Of a DNA stretch of 64,000 nt, positions 27,101-34,078 are shown one piece after another. The position numbers and the translations under genes were made by a program. Source of the stretch: Gemmataceae bacterium (lineage in GTDB: Bacteria; Planctomycetota; Planctomycetia; Gemmatales; Gemmataceae). The notes beneath the pieces were generated by a model. The model was not told the DNA's origin, did not search any database, and saw only the letters and a list, made by a program, of their open reading frames with translations. The stretch spans positions 478,702-542,701 of the forward strand of contig JALHPZ010000001.1 in the NCBI GenBank assembly GCA_022842245.1. The letters run 5' to 3'. Position 1 is the first letter of the stretch. Each line of letters begins with the position of its first letter.

Positions 27101-28745
27101 CGAAACGGTCCGTGCACTGGCGAAGTGCCCAAAGCTCGCGACGCTGCATCTTTCGGGCACAAAGGTGACGGATGCCGGGCTGGCGGCGCTGGAATCGCGT
27201 TCGAGCCTTCGCTTGCTGACACTAGCGAAGGCTCCGGTGACGGAGGCCGGTGTGAAGAAACTCGCGGCCGCGCTGCCGCTGTGCAAGATCGAATGGGACG
27301 GCGGCACGATCGAGCCGCGGAGAACGGTAAACGTTCCTCCCTCGACTTTAACACCCAAACAATTGAAGTCGCTCAATTGGACGATCAAGGTCGGCGGCAG
27401 GCTGACATTGATGAAGGATGGCAAGGAGCTTCGGTTAGGACCGAATCTGCCTGGCGGAACACAATTGCCTTCCGAGCCGTTCGAAGTCCTGAGCGTTTAT
27501 TTTTCGGGAGCCGAGGCACCTTCTTTGTCGGATGCAGACCTGGCAAACCTGGATGATCTGCCACCCGCGCTGAAGGAGTTCGTACTGGTCAGGACCCCGA
27601 TCAGTAATCAGGGCCTCGGCTCGATCAGCCGACAATCTTGGTTCACGTCGGTTCGGCGGATTCATTTCTACGGTAATCCCATGACCGCCGCGGGATTGTC
27701 GGCACTATTGAACGCTAAGGATCTTTCGGATCTCGTTCTGATTCATATGCCACTAAAAGATTCGGATACCGTGGTCCTCCGCCAGTTAAGATTAAAGCGA
27801 TTGGCATTGGAAAAAAACGAAACCCTAACGGGTTCGTTTTTGAAGCCGGATGGTCGTTGGGACGAACTGACCGAATTAAGCATCAATATGAACTCGATGC
27901 TACGCGATTCGGAACTCGCTCACCTCAAGCATTATCCGAAGTTGCAAATACTAAACTTGAAGCAATGCCCGATCACGGACCGTGCCATCACAGCGATCGC
28001 AGAATGCAAGGGTTTGACGGAAGTCACGCTAACAAAGACTCAGGTGACGGCCGCCGGCGTGAAGGTGCTCGCAGCCAAGCTGCCGCTGTGCAAGATCGAA
28101 TGGGACGGCGGCACGATCGAGCCGAGTGCGACCTCAAAATCGGGCCTCGCCTTCGACGGGGAATCGACCTATGTCCGGATTCCGACCGCTCTCGGCGGCA
28201 GCAATTTTCCGCTCACGATCGAGGCCTGGATCACGCCGCAAAGCGTCACGGGCAAATCCCGGCACATCTTTCTTTTCGGTAAGCCGGGCGGCGGAATGGG
28301 CCTTAGCGAGAACGGGAACCTGGGGGTCGGATTCAAGACGCCCAAAGAATGGGTCAACGACTACGGGCGCAGCTCGCTGAAGCCCGGCGAACGCGTGCAC
28401 GTCGCCGCTGTGGCGACCGCGAATCAACTCGAACTGTTTCTCAATGGACGATCGGACGGAATCAAAGTCGTGCAAATCGGCTCGCTCATCGGCATCGACC
28501 CGCCGGCACTTATCGGCAAGCAAACTAGGGACGCGCCGGAAGGATACTTTCACGGCACAATGCACGCCCTGCGCGTATCGAAGTCTGTGCGGTACACGAA
28601 ACCCTTCGCGCCGGAGAATGCCTGGAAGCCGGATGCCGACACCATCGCCCAGTACCACTTCGATGAAGGCCAAGGGGCCAAACTGACGGACCACTCCGGC
28701 AACGGCCACCACGGCGTCATCGTCAACGGCACCTGGGTCAAGTAA
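21162..28745 (+). CDS. giant Ser/Thr kinase with WD40, LRR and LamG-like domains
   Basis: A 2527-residue multidomain protein. Order: kinase domain about residues 57-325 (glycine loop G65-R-G-G-M-G, K87, H179-R-D181-I-K-P-G-N, D-F-G, P-P-E); one membrane helix about 391-412; a PEGA-like beta segment about 415-480; a first WD40 array about 550-1160; a second WD40 array about 1210-1830; two leucine-rich-repeat blocks about 1880-2053 and 2120-2322; and a LamG/concanavalin-like domain from 2327 to the end. The kinase would face the cytoplasm and the rest would be extracytoplasmic, a sensor-kinase layout well known in planctomycetes. The two WD40 arrays are tandem copies about 657 codons apart. The second LRR block is noticeably AT-richer than its surroundings. 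The ligand is unknown. Confidence 0.93.
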   Translation: MADTPKTKPDSPPADQTADIAQSEAYETANVVSATETGTAPSFGPRKSPDEIGTLGPYRVVRELGRGGMGAVYLGFDERLKRKVALKVMLPKYAAVASSKNRFLREARAAAGITHDHIVTIYEADEYDGTPLMAMQLLQGYPLDVYLKKHPRLSLGELLRIGREMALGLAAAHSVGLIHRDIKPGNIWLEAPNGRVKILDFGLAKPTEDQKVEGELTATGVIVGTPAYMPPEQARGAKADFRADLFSLGVVLYRLATGTMPFHGDTMMAMLAAVIADDPPPVRELNPDIPEPLAKLIHELLEKKPQNRPKSADEVAERLQQIQLGTAAAISLPMQVIPLDALPTTTYAAPVPQADPFAELDTEPNEVVTRHNTTRSLPALPAAAKKPLPKWPLIALGLFLLVVAALIPQIISIMTPKGTLVIESTDPDVEITVKQGGATIVDKSKGREFVLRVGDNYTIDMVEKDGLKLNVNKFEITRNNKSTVRVVVQRPPPKPKVEPPPSAIQSAAPIVPLAWQGPSPLDALDAAAIPAAEKFDWQPKELVGVYGSHAARHWGSGSGLAVSPDGQTIATGGTDNTIRLWDATTLQPRGEIAGLNAVARRFTFSKDGRLLLTLATVDSVPEFVLCDLAKKAVVERLAPKVKEPQLAGIPFIAPDGRLLAASHEAPKYDGTVRVIDLKTGALVVELKGHPATGYIWTALSPDGSRFATLHSGHVQLWDAKTGQRLYSWNEMKPGGDNWLAFSPDGKWIAASSGGSNPEIDLHVWDTATGKSVLRKNDVTKYYAMTVAFSRDFKQVVIGGTGGGLSVVDVPSGNIAVSIATPKSPSFHEAVFNADGSRVVTFGTHYGVGGDGILHSYDAKTGAPIGPGIDRVAGLESVAFAPDLKSLFTHDATQHLRVWNTVTGQSGKPIELTPHGVYSTRKVLPFPDGKRAVVLEKSTTIRDLATGEVLQDLNTKLAMTADLSTDGKRLAIGSRDEKLELWNFATTPATRIDSVSTESHASGTVRFSPDGLRLATEGHDKAAVWDVANGVPKKLFEIETTGTPYAVAWAPDGKSLAYVQGANLSFWSIDAKAARKKSHEVQTDGEYFANQVLAYHPTGKWVAVIGQKTGKVFLYNPADGTLAKSWTFPAPPTDLQFAADGRHLAIANPNGTVYVLRLESAAAALQPIVPLAWKGPSPLDALDAAALPKGLEFDWTTNGLVGVFGSHESRHWGGGMCLAVSPDGKTIATGGTDKLIRIWNSDTLKPSQKPLAGHTRPIIALQFSPDGQKLLSTGDTGEMKIRLWDVRSGQLLDTMEMLIDGRASTGLPFFGRNGQPFVAVMNANDAGRVIIYDLSAKSILHELPGHEPKGMCITAISRDGTKLATNDGKAVRLWNAGDGKLLHEWKGFQQGDNNGTYQVQFSPDGMLIAASIKSNGNELHIWDTMTGKTVLHRKNAYKHYISSLAFSSDGKRICAGGGNNGYAVFEVPTGKELCQIEQVTPVGDYDHGEAVFNATGSRVVTFGCFWLNSRDGILRSYDAKTGQPAIPLPTGPVGPITSLAMSGDLTQLFTIGADQTLRVWDSRTQRLTAGFETTKKYDAIPKLALLPDGKRLIVIEKLIAIRDRATGNLLESMNIENVSSLTVSEDGRIAIVGTPKGTIEAFDVSATPAKPLWSYSVHDAAVHSIAISPDAKRLSTCANDHRAFVWDITGTAPKKLFELGNGGINAGEQNTYQVVWLLDGQRVAVARGSGVVVWDVGGKLAMPRPALMRPKMGMARITIIAQHPWLPWLVAADSDGRVTLWNTADGTIVKTWSFPVSPTALHFAADGRHLLTANPNGTVSVLRLDVPKPPADPDRAAAEWALGRGAEVVCDIGARSIPVKAIAELPKEPFTVDRVDFARGTALADADIANLEGLKRLRVVIASGTPLGNAGAERLSRIESLTDLHLADTMLGDTGLMALAKLRQLRLLTVAGTAISGSVNTLFGDKAVLEDVNLHNTAAGDETVRALAKCPKLATLHLSGTKVTDAGLAALESRSSLRLLTLAKAPVTEAGVKKLAAALPLCKIEWDGGTIEPRRTVNVPPSTLTPKQLKSLNWTIKVGGRLTLMKDGKELRLGPNLPGGTQLPSEPFEVLSVYFSGAEAPSLSDADLANLDDLPPALKEFVLVRTPISNQGLGSISRQSWFTSVRRIHFYGNPMTAAGLSALLNAKDLSDLVLIHMPLKDSDTVVLRQLRLKRLALEKNETLTGSFLKPDGRWDELTELSINMNSMLRDSELAHLKHYPKLQILNLKQCPITDRAITAIAECKGLTEVTLTKTQVTAAGVKVLAAKLPLCKIEWDGGTIEPSATSKSGLAFDGESTYVRIPTALGGSNFPLTIEAWITPQSVTGKSRHIFLFGKPGGGMGLSENGNLGVGFKTPKEWVNDYGRSSLKPGERVHVAAVATANQLELFLNGRSDGIKVVQIGSLIGIDPPALIGKQTRDAPEGYFHGTMHALRVSKSVRYTKPFAPENAWKPDADTIAQYHFDEGQGAKLTDHSGNGHHGVIVNGTWVK
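22686..26627 (+). repeat. tandem duplication of the WD40 array module in the kinase gene
   Basis: A P-I-V-P-L-A-W-(Q/K)-G-P-S-P-L-D-A-L-D-A-A-A leader recurs at 22686 and 24657, exactly 1971 bp (657 codons) apart. Each is followed by the same order of segments (S-H-x-x-R-H-W-G, A-T-G-G-T-D, F-N-A-x-G-S-R-V-V-T-F-G, and an ending L-x-F-A-A-D-G-R-H-L-x-x-A-N-P-N-G-T-V). The second copy ends near 26627. The copies have diverged considerably. Confidence 0.8.
27272..27317 (+). repeat. 46-bp exact direct repeat, left copy
   Basis: Identical to 28079-28124. It encodes the L-P-L-C-K-I-E-W-D-G-G-T-I-E-P ending of an LRR block in the giant kinase gene. The copies are 807 bp (269 codons) apart, so recombination between them would keep the reading frame. 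Confidence 0.9.
28079..28124 (+). repeat. 46-bp exact direct repeat, right copy
   Basis: Second copy of the 27272-27317 sequence. It closes the AT-richer second LRR block immediately before the LamG-like domain. Confidence 0.9.
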
Positions 28746-28839
28746 CAGCGATCGACCGGAGCAATTCCCCCTTGCACGAAACTAGCGTCGTCGGTATTTC
28801 CGCGAACCGACTTCAGTCTATTTCGTGCGAGGGACGAGA

Positions 28840-29922
28840 ATGGCGACGATTTTCCGCAAGCGGTTGCTGCTGGCCGGGGCACTGGCGGTTGGCGTCGGTG
28901 CGATGGCGCAGCGGGCCCTGACGCAATCGCCGCTGGGCGCGCCGGCACCGGAACCGACGCTCGTCGACCCGAAGTCGAAGGACTATGGCAGCCGACCCGT
29001 TGCCTACATCTACAACACCGTTCCGGTCACCCGCGCCGACCTTGCCGAGTTCCTCATCGCCCGCGGCGGTCACGAAAAGGTCGAACTCCTCGTCAACAAG
29101 ATGATCATCGAGGAGGAAGCGAAGCGGCGCAAGATCACCGTCACGCCGCAGGAGATGGAGGCGGCCTTCAAGGCGGACCTGAACATCTCGAACCCGCCGA
29201 TCCGCAAGGAGGATTTCATCAACCTCCTGCTGCCGAAGTACAACAAGACCTTTTACGAGTGGATGGAGGACGTTGTCCGCCCGCGGCTCTTGCTCGGCAA
29301 GATGTGCGAGGAGTCGAAGCGCGTGGTGGTGGCCGAGGCCGACGTTCAGCGCATCTTCGAGCGCGAGTACGGCGAGAAGAAGGCCGTGAAGATCATCATC
29401 TGGCCGAAGGGGGACGACTTCAAATCGATCACGAAGACCTGGGAACTGATCCGCAAGAGCGATTCGGAGTTCGACGCCACCGCGCGGACGCAGGCGAACG
29501 CCGGGCTGGCGTCCACGGCCGGCGAAATCAAGCCGATCGCCCGCTTCCAGATCGGCGACGACAAGGACAAGATCGTTGAAAAGGTGGCCTTCGAATTGAA
29601 GGAAGGCGAGGTCAGTCACATCTTCGAAACGCAGCAGGGCTACATGGTGATGAAGCTGCTCAAGACACTGCCGCCGGATTCGAAGGTGAAGTACGCGGAC
29701 GTGAAGGAAAAGCTCTACAAGGAAGCGTACGATCTGAAGCTGACGGCCGAGATCCCGAAGATGTTCGCGGAGCTGTGCAAGGCGGCGAATCCGGCGGTTC
29801 TGCTGAGCGGCCCGCCGTCGCAGTGGCGGTTCGAAAAGTCGAGCCGCGAACTGGCGGACGACGTGTTGCGGCAGCACCAACAGCCGGTGCAGCCGGCCGG
29901 TGCGACCGCGCCGAAAAAATGA
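28840..29922 (+). CDS. exported parvulin-type peptidylprolyl isomerase
   Basis: A 360-residue protein with a signal peptide (about residues 1-25). A SurA/PrsA-like N-terminal chaperone region follows (A-Y-I-Y-N-T-V-P-V-T-R-A-D-L-A-E-F, L-V-N-K-M-I-I-E-E-E-A-K-R-R). The PPIC rotamase domain covers about residues 180-290, with the usual E-L-K-E-G-E-V-S-H-I-F-E-T-Q-Q-G-Y-M-V-M-K-L ending. It probably helps fold exported proteins. ATG 28840 has GAGGGA upstream; a GTG at 28825 in frame is less likely. The family assignment is good, but isomerase activity is not guaranteed because the PPIC domain is diverged. Confidence 0.85.
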   Translation: MATIFRKRLLLAGALAVGVGAMAQRALTQSPLGAPAPEPTLVDPKSKDYGSRPVAYIYNTVPVTRADLAEFLIARGGHEKVELLVNKMIIEEEAKRRKITVTPQEMEAAFKADLNISNPPIRKEDFINLLLPKYNKTFYEWMEDVVRPRLLLGKMCEESKRVVVAEADVQRIFEREYGEKKAVKIIIWPKGDDFKSITKTWELIRKSDSEFDATARTQANAGLASTAGEIKPIARFQIGDDKDKIVEKVAFELKEGEVSHIFETQQGYMVMKLLKTLPPDSKVKYADVKEKLYKEAYDLKLTAEIPKMFAELCKAANPAVLLSGPPSQWRFEKSSRELADDVLRQHQQPVQPAGATAPKK

Positions 29923-29955
29923 TGCGGACCTTGTGCGCCACGTCATCGGTACCGG

Positions 29956-29983
29956 TTGCGGGCGTCGCATCTCGCGGTAGAAT
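29956..29983 (+). promoter_or_regulatory. putative clpS promoter
   Basis: TTGCGG (29956-29961) and TAGAAT (29978-29983) are separated by 16 bases. The start codon is 26 bases beyond the -10, so the leader is very short. Confidence 0.45.
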
Positions 29984-30001
29984 ATCGAAGTTCCGCGAGA
30001 T
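29969..30001. promoter_or_regulatory. operator-like 9-bp inverted repeat over the clpS -10 box
   Basis: ATCTCGCGG (29969-29977) and CCGCGAGAT (29993-30001) are perfect inverted repeats enclosing the TAGAAT box and probable start point. Such a position suits a repressor site; as RNA only the right arm and part of the centre would be transcribed. Confidence 0.4.
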
Positions 30002-30009
30002 GAGACGCC

Positions 30010-30336
30010 ATGCCCGCTTCCACGATTACCCGGCCGAGCGAAGAGACGGCGAACCGTACGCAACGGCAGCCGCCGTACTCCGTCATCCTGCACAACGATG
30101 ACGTGAACACGATGGAATACGTGGCCGCCGTACTCCGGAAGGTCTTCGGCTACACGGTGGAGCGTTGCGTCCAGCTCATGTTGGAAGCCCATAAGTCCGA
30201 TCGCGCGATCGTCTGGACCGGCGCGATGGAACTGGCGGAGTTGAAGGCGGATCAAATCATTTCGTGCGGACCGGACCCGGACCGCCTGAAAGCGGGAGCG
30301 AAGCCCCTTCGCGTAACGGTGGAACCGGCTCCTTGA
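30010..30336 (+). CDS. clpS: ATP-dependent Clp protease adaptor ClpS
   Basis: A 108-residue ClpS. The core reads Y-S-V-I-L-H-N-D-D-V-N-T-M-E-Y-V-A-A-V-L-R-K-V-F-G-Y, with the N-D-D segment and Met that form the N-degron pocket, and continues with A-H-K-S-D-R-A-I-V-W-T. ClpS brings N-end-rule substrates to ClpAP. The N-terminal tail (about 20 residues) is polar and disordered, as usual, and the C-terminus has a short extra Pro-rich tail. No clpA is nearby. Confidence 0.93.
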   Translation: MPASTITRPSEETANRTQRQPPYSVILHNDDVNTMEYVAAVLRKVFGYTVERCVQLMLEAHKSDRAIVWTGAMELAELKADQIISCGPDPDRLKAGAKPLRVTVEPAP

Positions 30337-30463
30337 GCAGTCGGCGCGGTCGTACCGGTTGTGCCGACCGTTCACCTGCCGTGGCGCCGCCGGGCCGTCG
30401 CTCTCCATTGTCGCCGCACCGCATTTCGGCCGATGAGCGAATCATCCCGAAATGGATCCCGCC

Positions 30464-30754
30464 ATGTATCTGAAACTGTTCACCTTGGGTATCGGAATCA
30501 GCTTTGCCGGCCCGGCGATGGCGCAATCGTCCCACGACTGGCACTATCACGAGCTTCCGAACGGTCCGACCGCGCCCGGCGTTCACCTTGTACTCGGCCA
30601 TCACAAACAGCCCGTTCCCATCTATTCTCCGCAGCAGACGCCGGAATCCTTCGGTCCGCGAACGCCCGTGCGGTATGGATGGTTCGGGCGGTTCAGCCCG
30701 TCCCCGCGTCCGGCGGTTCGGACGGTCGAGACCCTTCCAACGGGGTCGCGATGA
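30464..30754 (+). CDS. small exported protein, unknown
   Basis: A 96-residue protein: a signal peptide M-Y-L-K-L-F-T-L-G-I-G-I-S-F-A-G-P-A-M-A-Q followed by about 75 mature residues rich in His, Pro, Gly and Arg (H-D-W-H-Y-H, L-G-H-H-K-Q-P-V). No family is recognised. The His cluster could bind metal, which is inference. ATG 30464 is preferred for a GGA six to seven bases upstream; ATG 30452 is in frame. It lies between clpS and the large membrane/TPR gene. Confidence 0.65.
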   Translation: MYLKLFTLGIGISFAGPAMAQSSHDWHYHELPNGPTAPGVHLVLGHHKQPVPIYSPQQTPESFGPRTPVRYGWFGRFSPSPRPAVRTVETLPTGSR

Positions 30755-30823
30755 ACTTGACCGGCCCGCGCGGCGTATCTACCGTGACTTTTCGCTAATC
30801 CCTGCCGCGCCGCCGAGGCCTTC

Positions 30824-33800
30824 GTGAAAGCACCCACGCCAATTGATCCGCCGGTGGAGCCGTCCGCCCCGGCCGCCGCGCCGACTGCACCGAGTGTGGC
30901 GAGCTGGCCGCAATGGGTGAAATCGGTCGATGCCGCGATGGCGATGCTCGTGCTCGTCGCCGCGTTCATGATCGCGTCCCACATCGCTCGCAACAGCGAT
31001 CAATGGTTGAATTACGCGAGTGGGCGGGCGCTGCTGAACGGTTCCTATCGTTTCGGAGACGATCCGTTCTCCTACGCCACGGAAGGTCGGGTCTGGGTCA
31101 ATCACAGCTGGCTCGCTTCGACGGGGATGTACCTGCTCTACAACGCCGATCCGACCGGATTCGTGATCGTGGCGGTGAAGGCGTTCCTCTTCGCGTTGTC
31201 GTTCGCGCTGCTGTTCGCGATCCGGCGTTCGGGTCAGACGTTGTGGCCCTGGGTGGGGGCCGCTGCCGTCGCGCTGGTCGCCACGGCACCGTTGGCCACA
31301 TTACGCCCCTTTCTGCTCAACGCGCTATTTCTGGCTTGCACACTGGTGATCGTGCTGGGGCGCGATTGGAAGGCGGGGGCGCGAACGAATCTGATCGGTC
31401 TCGGCATCCTGTTCTGGGTTTGGGCCTCGTGCGACGCTTGGTTCGTGCTTGGTCCACTGGCGCTCGCGGTCGTCCTCGTGGGCGAGTTGCTGCAGCGGAC
31501 GTTCCGAGCGACGGACCCCGAGGCGGGTATCCCTTCCGTCCGCCAGTTGGCCCTGGCGCTGGGCATGGGCGTCCTCGCCGCCAGCCTGACGCCGCATCAT
31601 GTTCGCGTCTGGCAGGTGCCCGTGGAATTGGGCCTTTCGCTGCCGCCGAACTATCAATCCGATTACGAGACGGCGACCATCTCCCTTTCGCCTCTGAACG
31701 AGCGGCTTTACCTGCGGCTCACGGGCCGGGGGTGGAACGGAAACGGCCTGGCGTTCGCCGGCCTCCTGTTCGGTGGCGGACTCGTGCTTGCCCTCGGCTA
31801 TGCGCGGCTCCGCGTCGCCCACCTGCTGCTCTGGATCGCGTTTGCCGGCCTCGCGCTCGTCCATCACACGCTCATCCTCGCGTTCGCCGTGGTGGCGGTT
31901 CCCATCCTGGCCACGGCTTTCGGGGGCCTCGTCGATCGCATCCAACTCGGTTCGCCCGACGGGCCGCGGGCGAAGCTCTTGCTCATGCTTGCAAGCGTGG
32001 GGCGACTCATCGCGTTTCCCTTCGCCCTGATGCTCGTGGCCGCGGCCTATCCCGGCTGGCTCCTCCCTCCGGCGAATCATCCCTCAATGGTTCGGCGATG
32101 CGCGTGGGGCGTCGAACCCGACCCGGGCTTGAAGCGCACGGCCGAACTGCTGCAACGCTGGCGCGACACTGGAACAATGCCCGACGACTATCGCGGCGTC
32201 GCGATCAATTTTGACCTTGCCAACCACATTGCCTGGTTCGCGCCCAAGGAAAAAGTCCTGGTGAACAGCCGGCACGGCTTCCACCTTCCGGAGTTGGAAC
32301 CGTTCATCAAGGCGCGACGGATCTTCCTCGATCGCCAGCCCGGCGAAACCATCGAAGAAATCGAGATCGCGAATTTCCGGGAATACTGCCACGCCCTCGA
32401 CGCGACCTATGTCGTCTATACCGGCAAGACCCTGCCGCCGGCCCAGCGCGTCGACACCGCGCCGCTGTATCAGCTTTCGTCCTTCACCGGCACGCATTCG
32501 CTCTGGCATGTCGATGGCCGCTGCATTATCCTCGGCGACCGCAGCGCCAAACGCTACGACCTCGACCGATTTCGGGCTTTGGCGTTCAATCCGATCCGTC
32601 AGGCGTTCCATCCCGATCTCGCCCAGCCCGCGAAGGAACCGCAGCCGGGCCAGCGGCGCATTCCGACCGAACCGACTTTCCTAGATCCCTTCGTCCTCGA
32701 CCTGCCGAAGCCCCCACCACTCGAAGCGCTCGACGCGACGATCTGGAACGAGATTGCGATCAAGCACGCGGAATTGGATTTCTTCCAGAAGACCGTGGTC
32801 TGGCCCGTCGCCGGGGCCGCGGTCGGCAGTTATCCGCTTGCCCAGGTCGCTCAGAATCTGACGTATCGCCCCGACGATCTCACGACCGCATACCGTTACC
32901 TTGCATTGCGCGCCGCCTACCGTGCGATCGCCGAAAATCCCGACTACCCCGATTCCTATTTTGTGTTGGCCTATGCCGGCGGGTTCGGTCGCGGGCCGGA
33001 AGACCAGGGCGTGCCGGCGTCCATCCCCGGACTGCGCGACGACCTCAAACGCAAGCTGGAGATCGCGGGCCTACGGGGTTATCTCGATCGGATCGAGCCG
33101 CCGGAATCCATCCGGCCCGGAAGCGCCCCGCTCGCCTATCAATCTGCCTTCTGGCTCTTCCGACTCTATGCCGCGAGCGGTGACGAACGTCAGCCGCCCC
33201 TCGCCGAATCCATGTCCGAAGTCTTCTCGCTCGTCCGCCGCTATTTCTCCCGCACCGAACTGGCGGCGCGGGACAGCAAGCGCGCGGAAGCGATGATGAA
33301 GGAGTTCGAACGGCAGGCCAATCAACTCGACGTGCTGACTTCCCGAGCGAACGACCGGTTGGAACAACTGAAGAATCGCGATCTCCACCAGCAGATCCAG
33401 GCCGCCGTGGAACTGCGGCTCTACGGGCGGGCCCAGGCGAAATTCCAGGACGCCTGGCCCGATGCCTTGGGGCCGGATCCGATCCGACTCATCCTGCAGA
33501 TGATCGATGTGTATCTGGAACTCGGTCGGCTCGACGAGGCCGATTATTTCCTGCGCGAGCTGGATGACAGCCTGGAAAAGCTTGCCGAGGATCCCGCCAA
33601 ACGGCCGCAAACCGAGGCCTATTCCCGATTCCTCGTCGGCATGCGATCCGACTTGCTCCACCTCCGTGGCGATTTTACCCGCGTGGGCATGGCCATGGAG
33701 GAATCCATGAAGATGCTGACGATGAACGACATCGAACGCGGGTTCGTCCGCGTTGCCACCGCGAAGCCCGACCTGCGTGAGTTCGACCGGTACATCGGTT

Positions 33801-34060
33801 CGCCACACCTGATGGGACTGGTCGGCGGCATCGGCACGCTCGGGCAAGGCGCGATCCAGTTCAGCCTCAACAAATGGCAGACGCACGTCGACTTCTACAT
33901 CCATCGCGGCGTCGTGCTGCTGCTGGAAGGCAAGCCCTCCGAGGCCCGCTATCGATTTCAGCAGGCTCTCAAGCCGGAGAAGATCGACTTGCCGGCCTAC
34001 CTGCCGCAGCGGGCGATCGCCGAACAGTACATCCGCATGATCGACGCCGCGGCGAAGTGA
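30824..34060 (+). CDS. large polytopic membrane protein with C-terminal helical repeats
   Basis: A 1078-residue protein starting at GTG 30824 (GAGG five bases upstream). After a Pro/Ala-rich N-terminus, residues about 35-410 hold some ten to twelve membrane helices in an arrangement resembling dolichyl-phosphate-mannose transferase-like (GT-C) membrane proteins, including an early acidic segment D-Q-W-L-N-Y and D-D-P-F-S-Y-A-T. The remaining 650 residues are soluble and become TPR-like in the last third (E-L-G-R-L-D-E-A-D-Y-F-L-R, G-K-P-S-E-A-R-Y-R-F-Q-Q-A-L). A glycosyltransferase function is possible but not proven. The next gene starts 18 bp downstream. Confidence 0.75.
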   Translation: MKAPTPIDPPVEPSAPAAAPTAPSVASWPQWVKSVDAAMAMLVLVAAFMIASHIARNSDQWLNYASGRALLNGSYRFGDDPFSYATEGRVWVNHSWLASTGMYLLYNADPTGFVIVAVKAFLFALSFALLFAIRRSGQTLWPWVGAAAVALVATAPLATLRPFLLNALFLACTLVIVLGRDWKAGARTNLIGLGILFWVWASCDAWFVLGPLALAVVLVGELLQRTFRATDPEAGIPSVRQLALALGMGVLAASLTPHHVRVWQVPVELGLSLPPNYQSDYETATISLSPLNERLYLRLTGRGWNGNGLAFAGLLFGGGLVLALGYARLRVAHLLLWIAFAGLALVHHTLILAFAVVAVPILATAFGGLVDRIQLGSPDGPRAKLLLMLASVGRLIAFPFALMLVAAAYPGWLLPPANHPSMVRRCAWGVEPDPGLKRTAELLQRWRDTGTMPDDYRGVAINFDLANHIAWFAPKEKVLVNSRHGFHLPELEPFIKARRIFLDRQPGETIEEIEIANFREYCHALDATYVVYTGKTLPPAQRVDTAPLYQLSSFTGTHSLWHVDGRCIILGDRSAKRYDLDRFRALAFNPIRQAFHPDLAQPAKEPQPGQRRIPTEPTFLDPFVLDLPKPPPLEALDATIWNEIAIKHAELDFFQKTVVWPVAGAAVGSYPLAQVAQNLTYRPDDLTTAYRYLALRAAYRAIAENPDYPDSYFVLAYAGGFGRGPEDQGVPASIPGLRDDLKRKLEIAGLRGYLDRIEPPESIRPGSAPLAYQSAFWLFRLYAASGDERQPPLAESMSEVFSLVRRYFSRTELAARDSKRAEAMMKEFERQANQLDVLTSRANDRLEQLKNRDLHQQIQAAVELRLYGRAQAKFQDAWPDALGPDPIRLILQMIDVYLELGRLDEADYFLRELDDSLEKLAEDPAKRPQTEAYSRFLVGMRSDLLHLRGDFTRVGMAMEESMKMLTMNDIERGFVRVATAKPDLREFDRYIGSPHLMGLVGGIGTLGQGAIQFSLNKWQTHVDFYIHRGVVLLLEGKPSEARYRFQQALKPEKIDLPAYLPQRAIAEQYIRMIDAAAK

Positions 34061-34078
34061 CCTGACGAGGAGTTTCCC

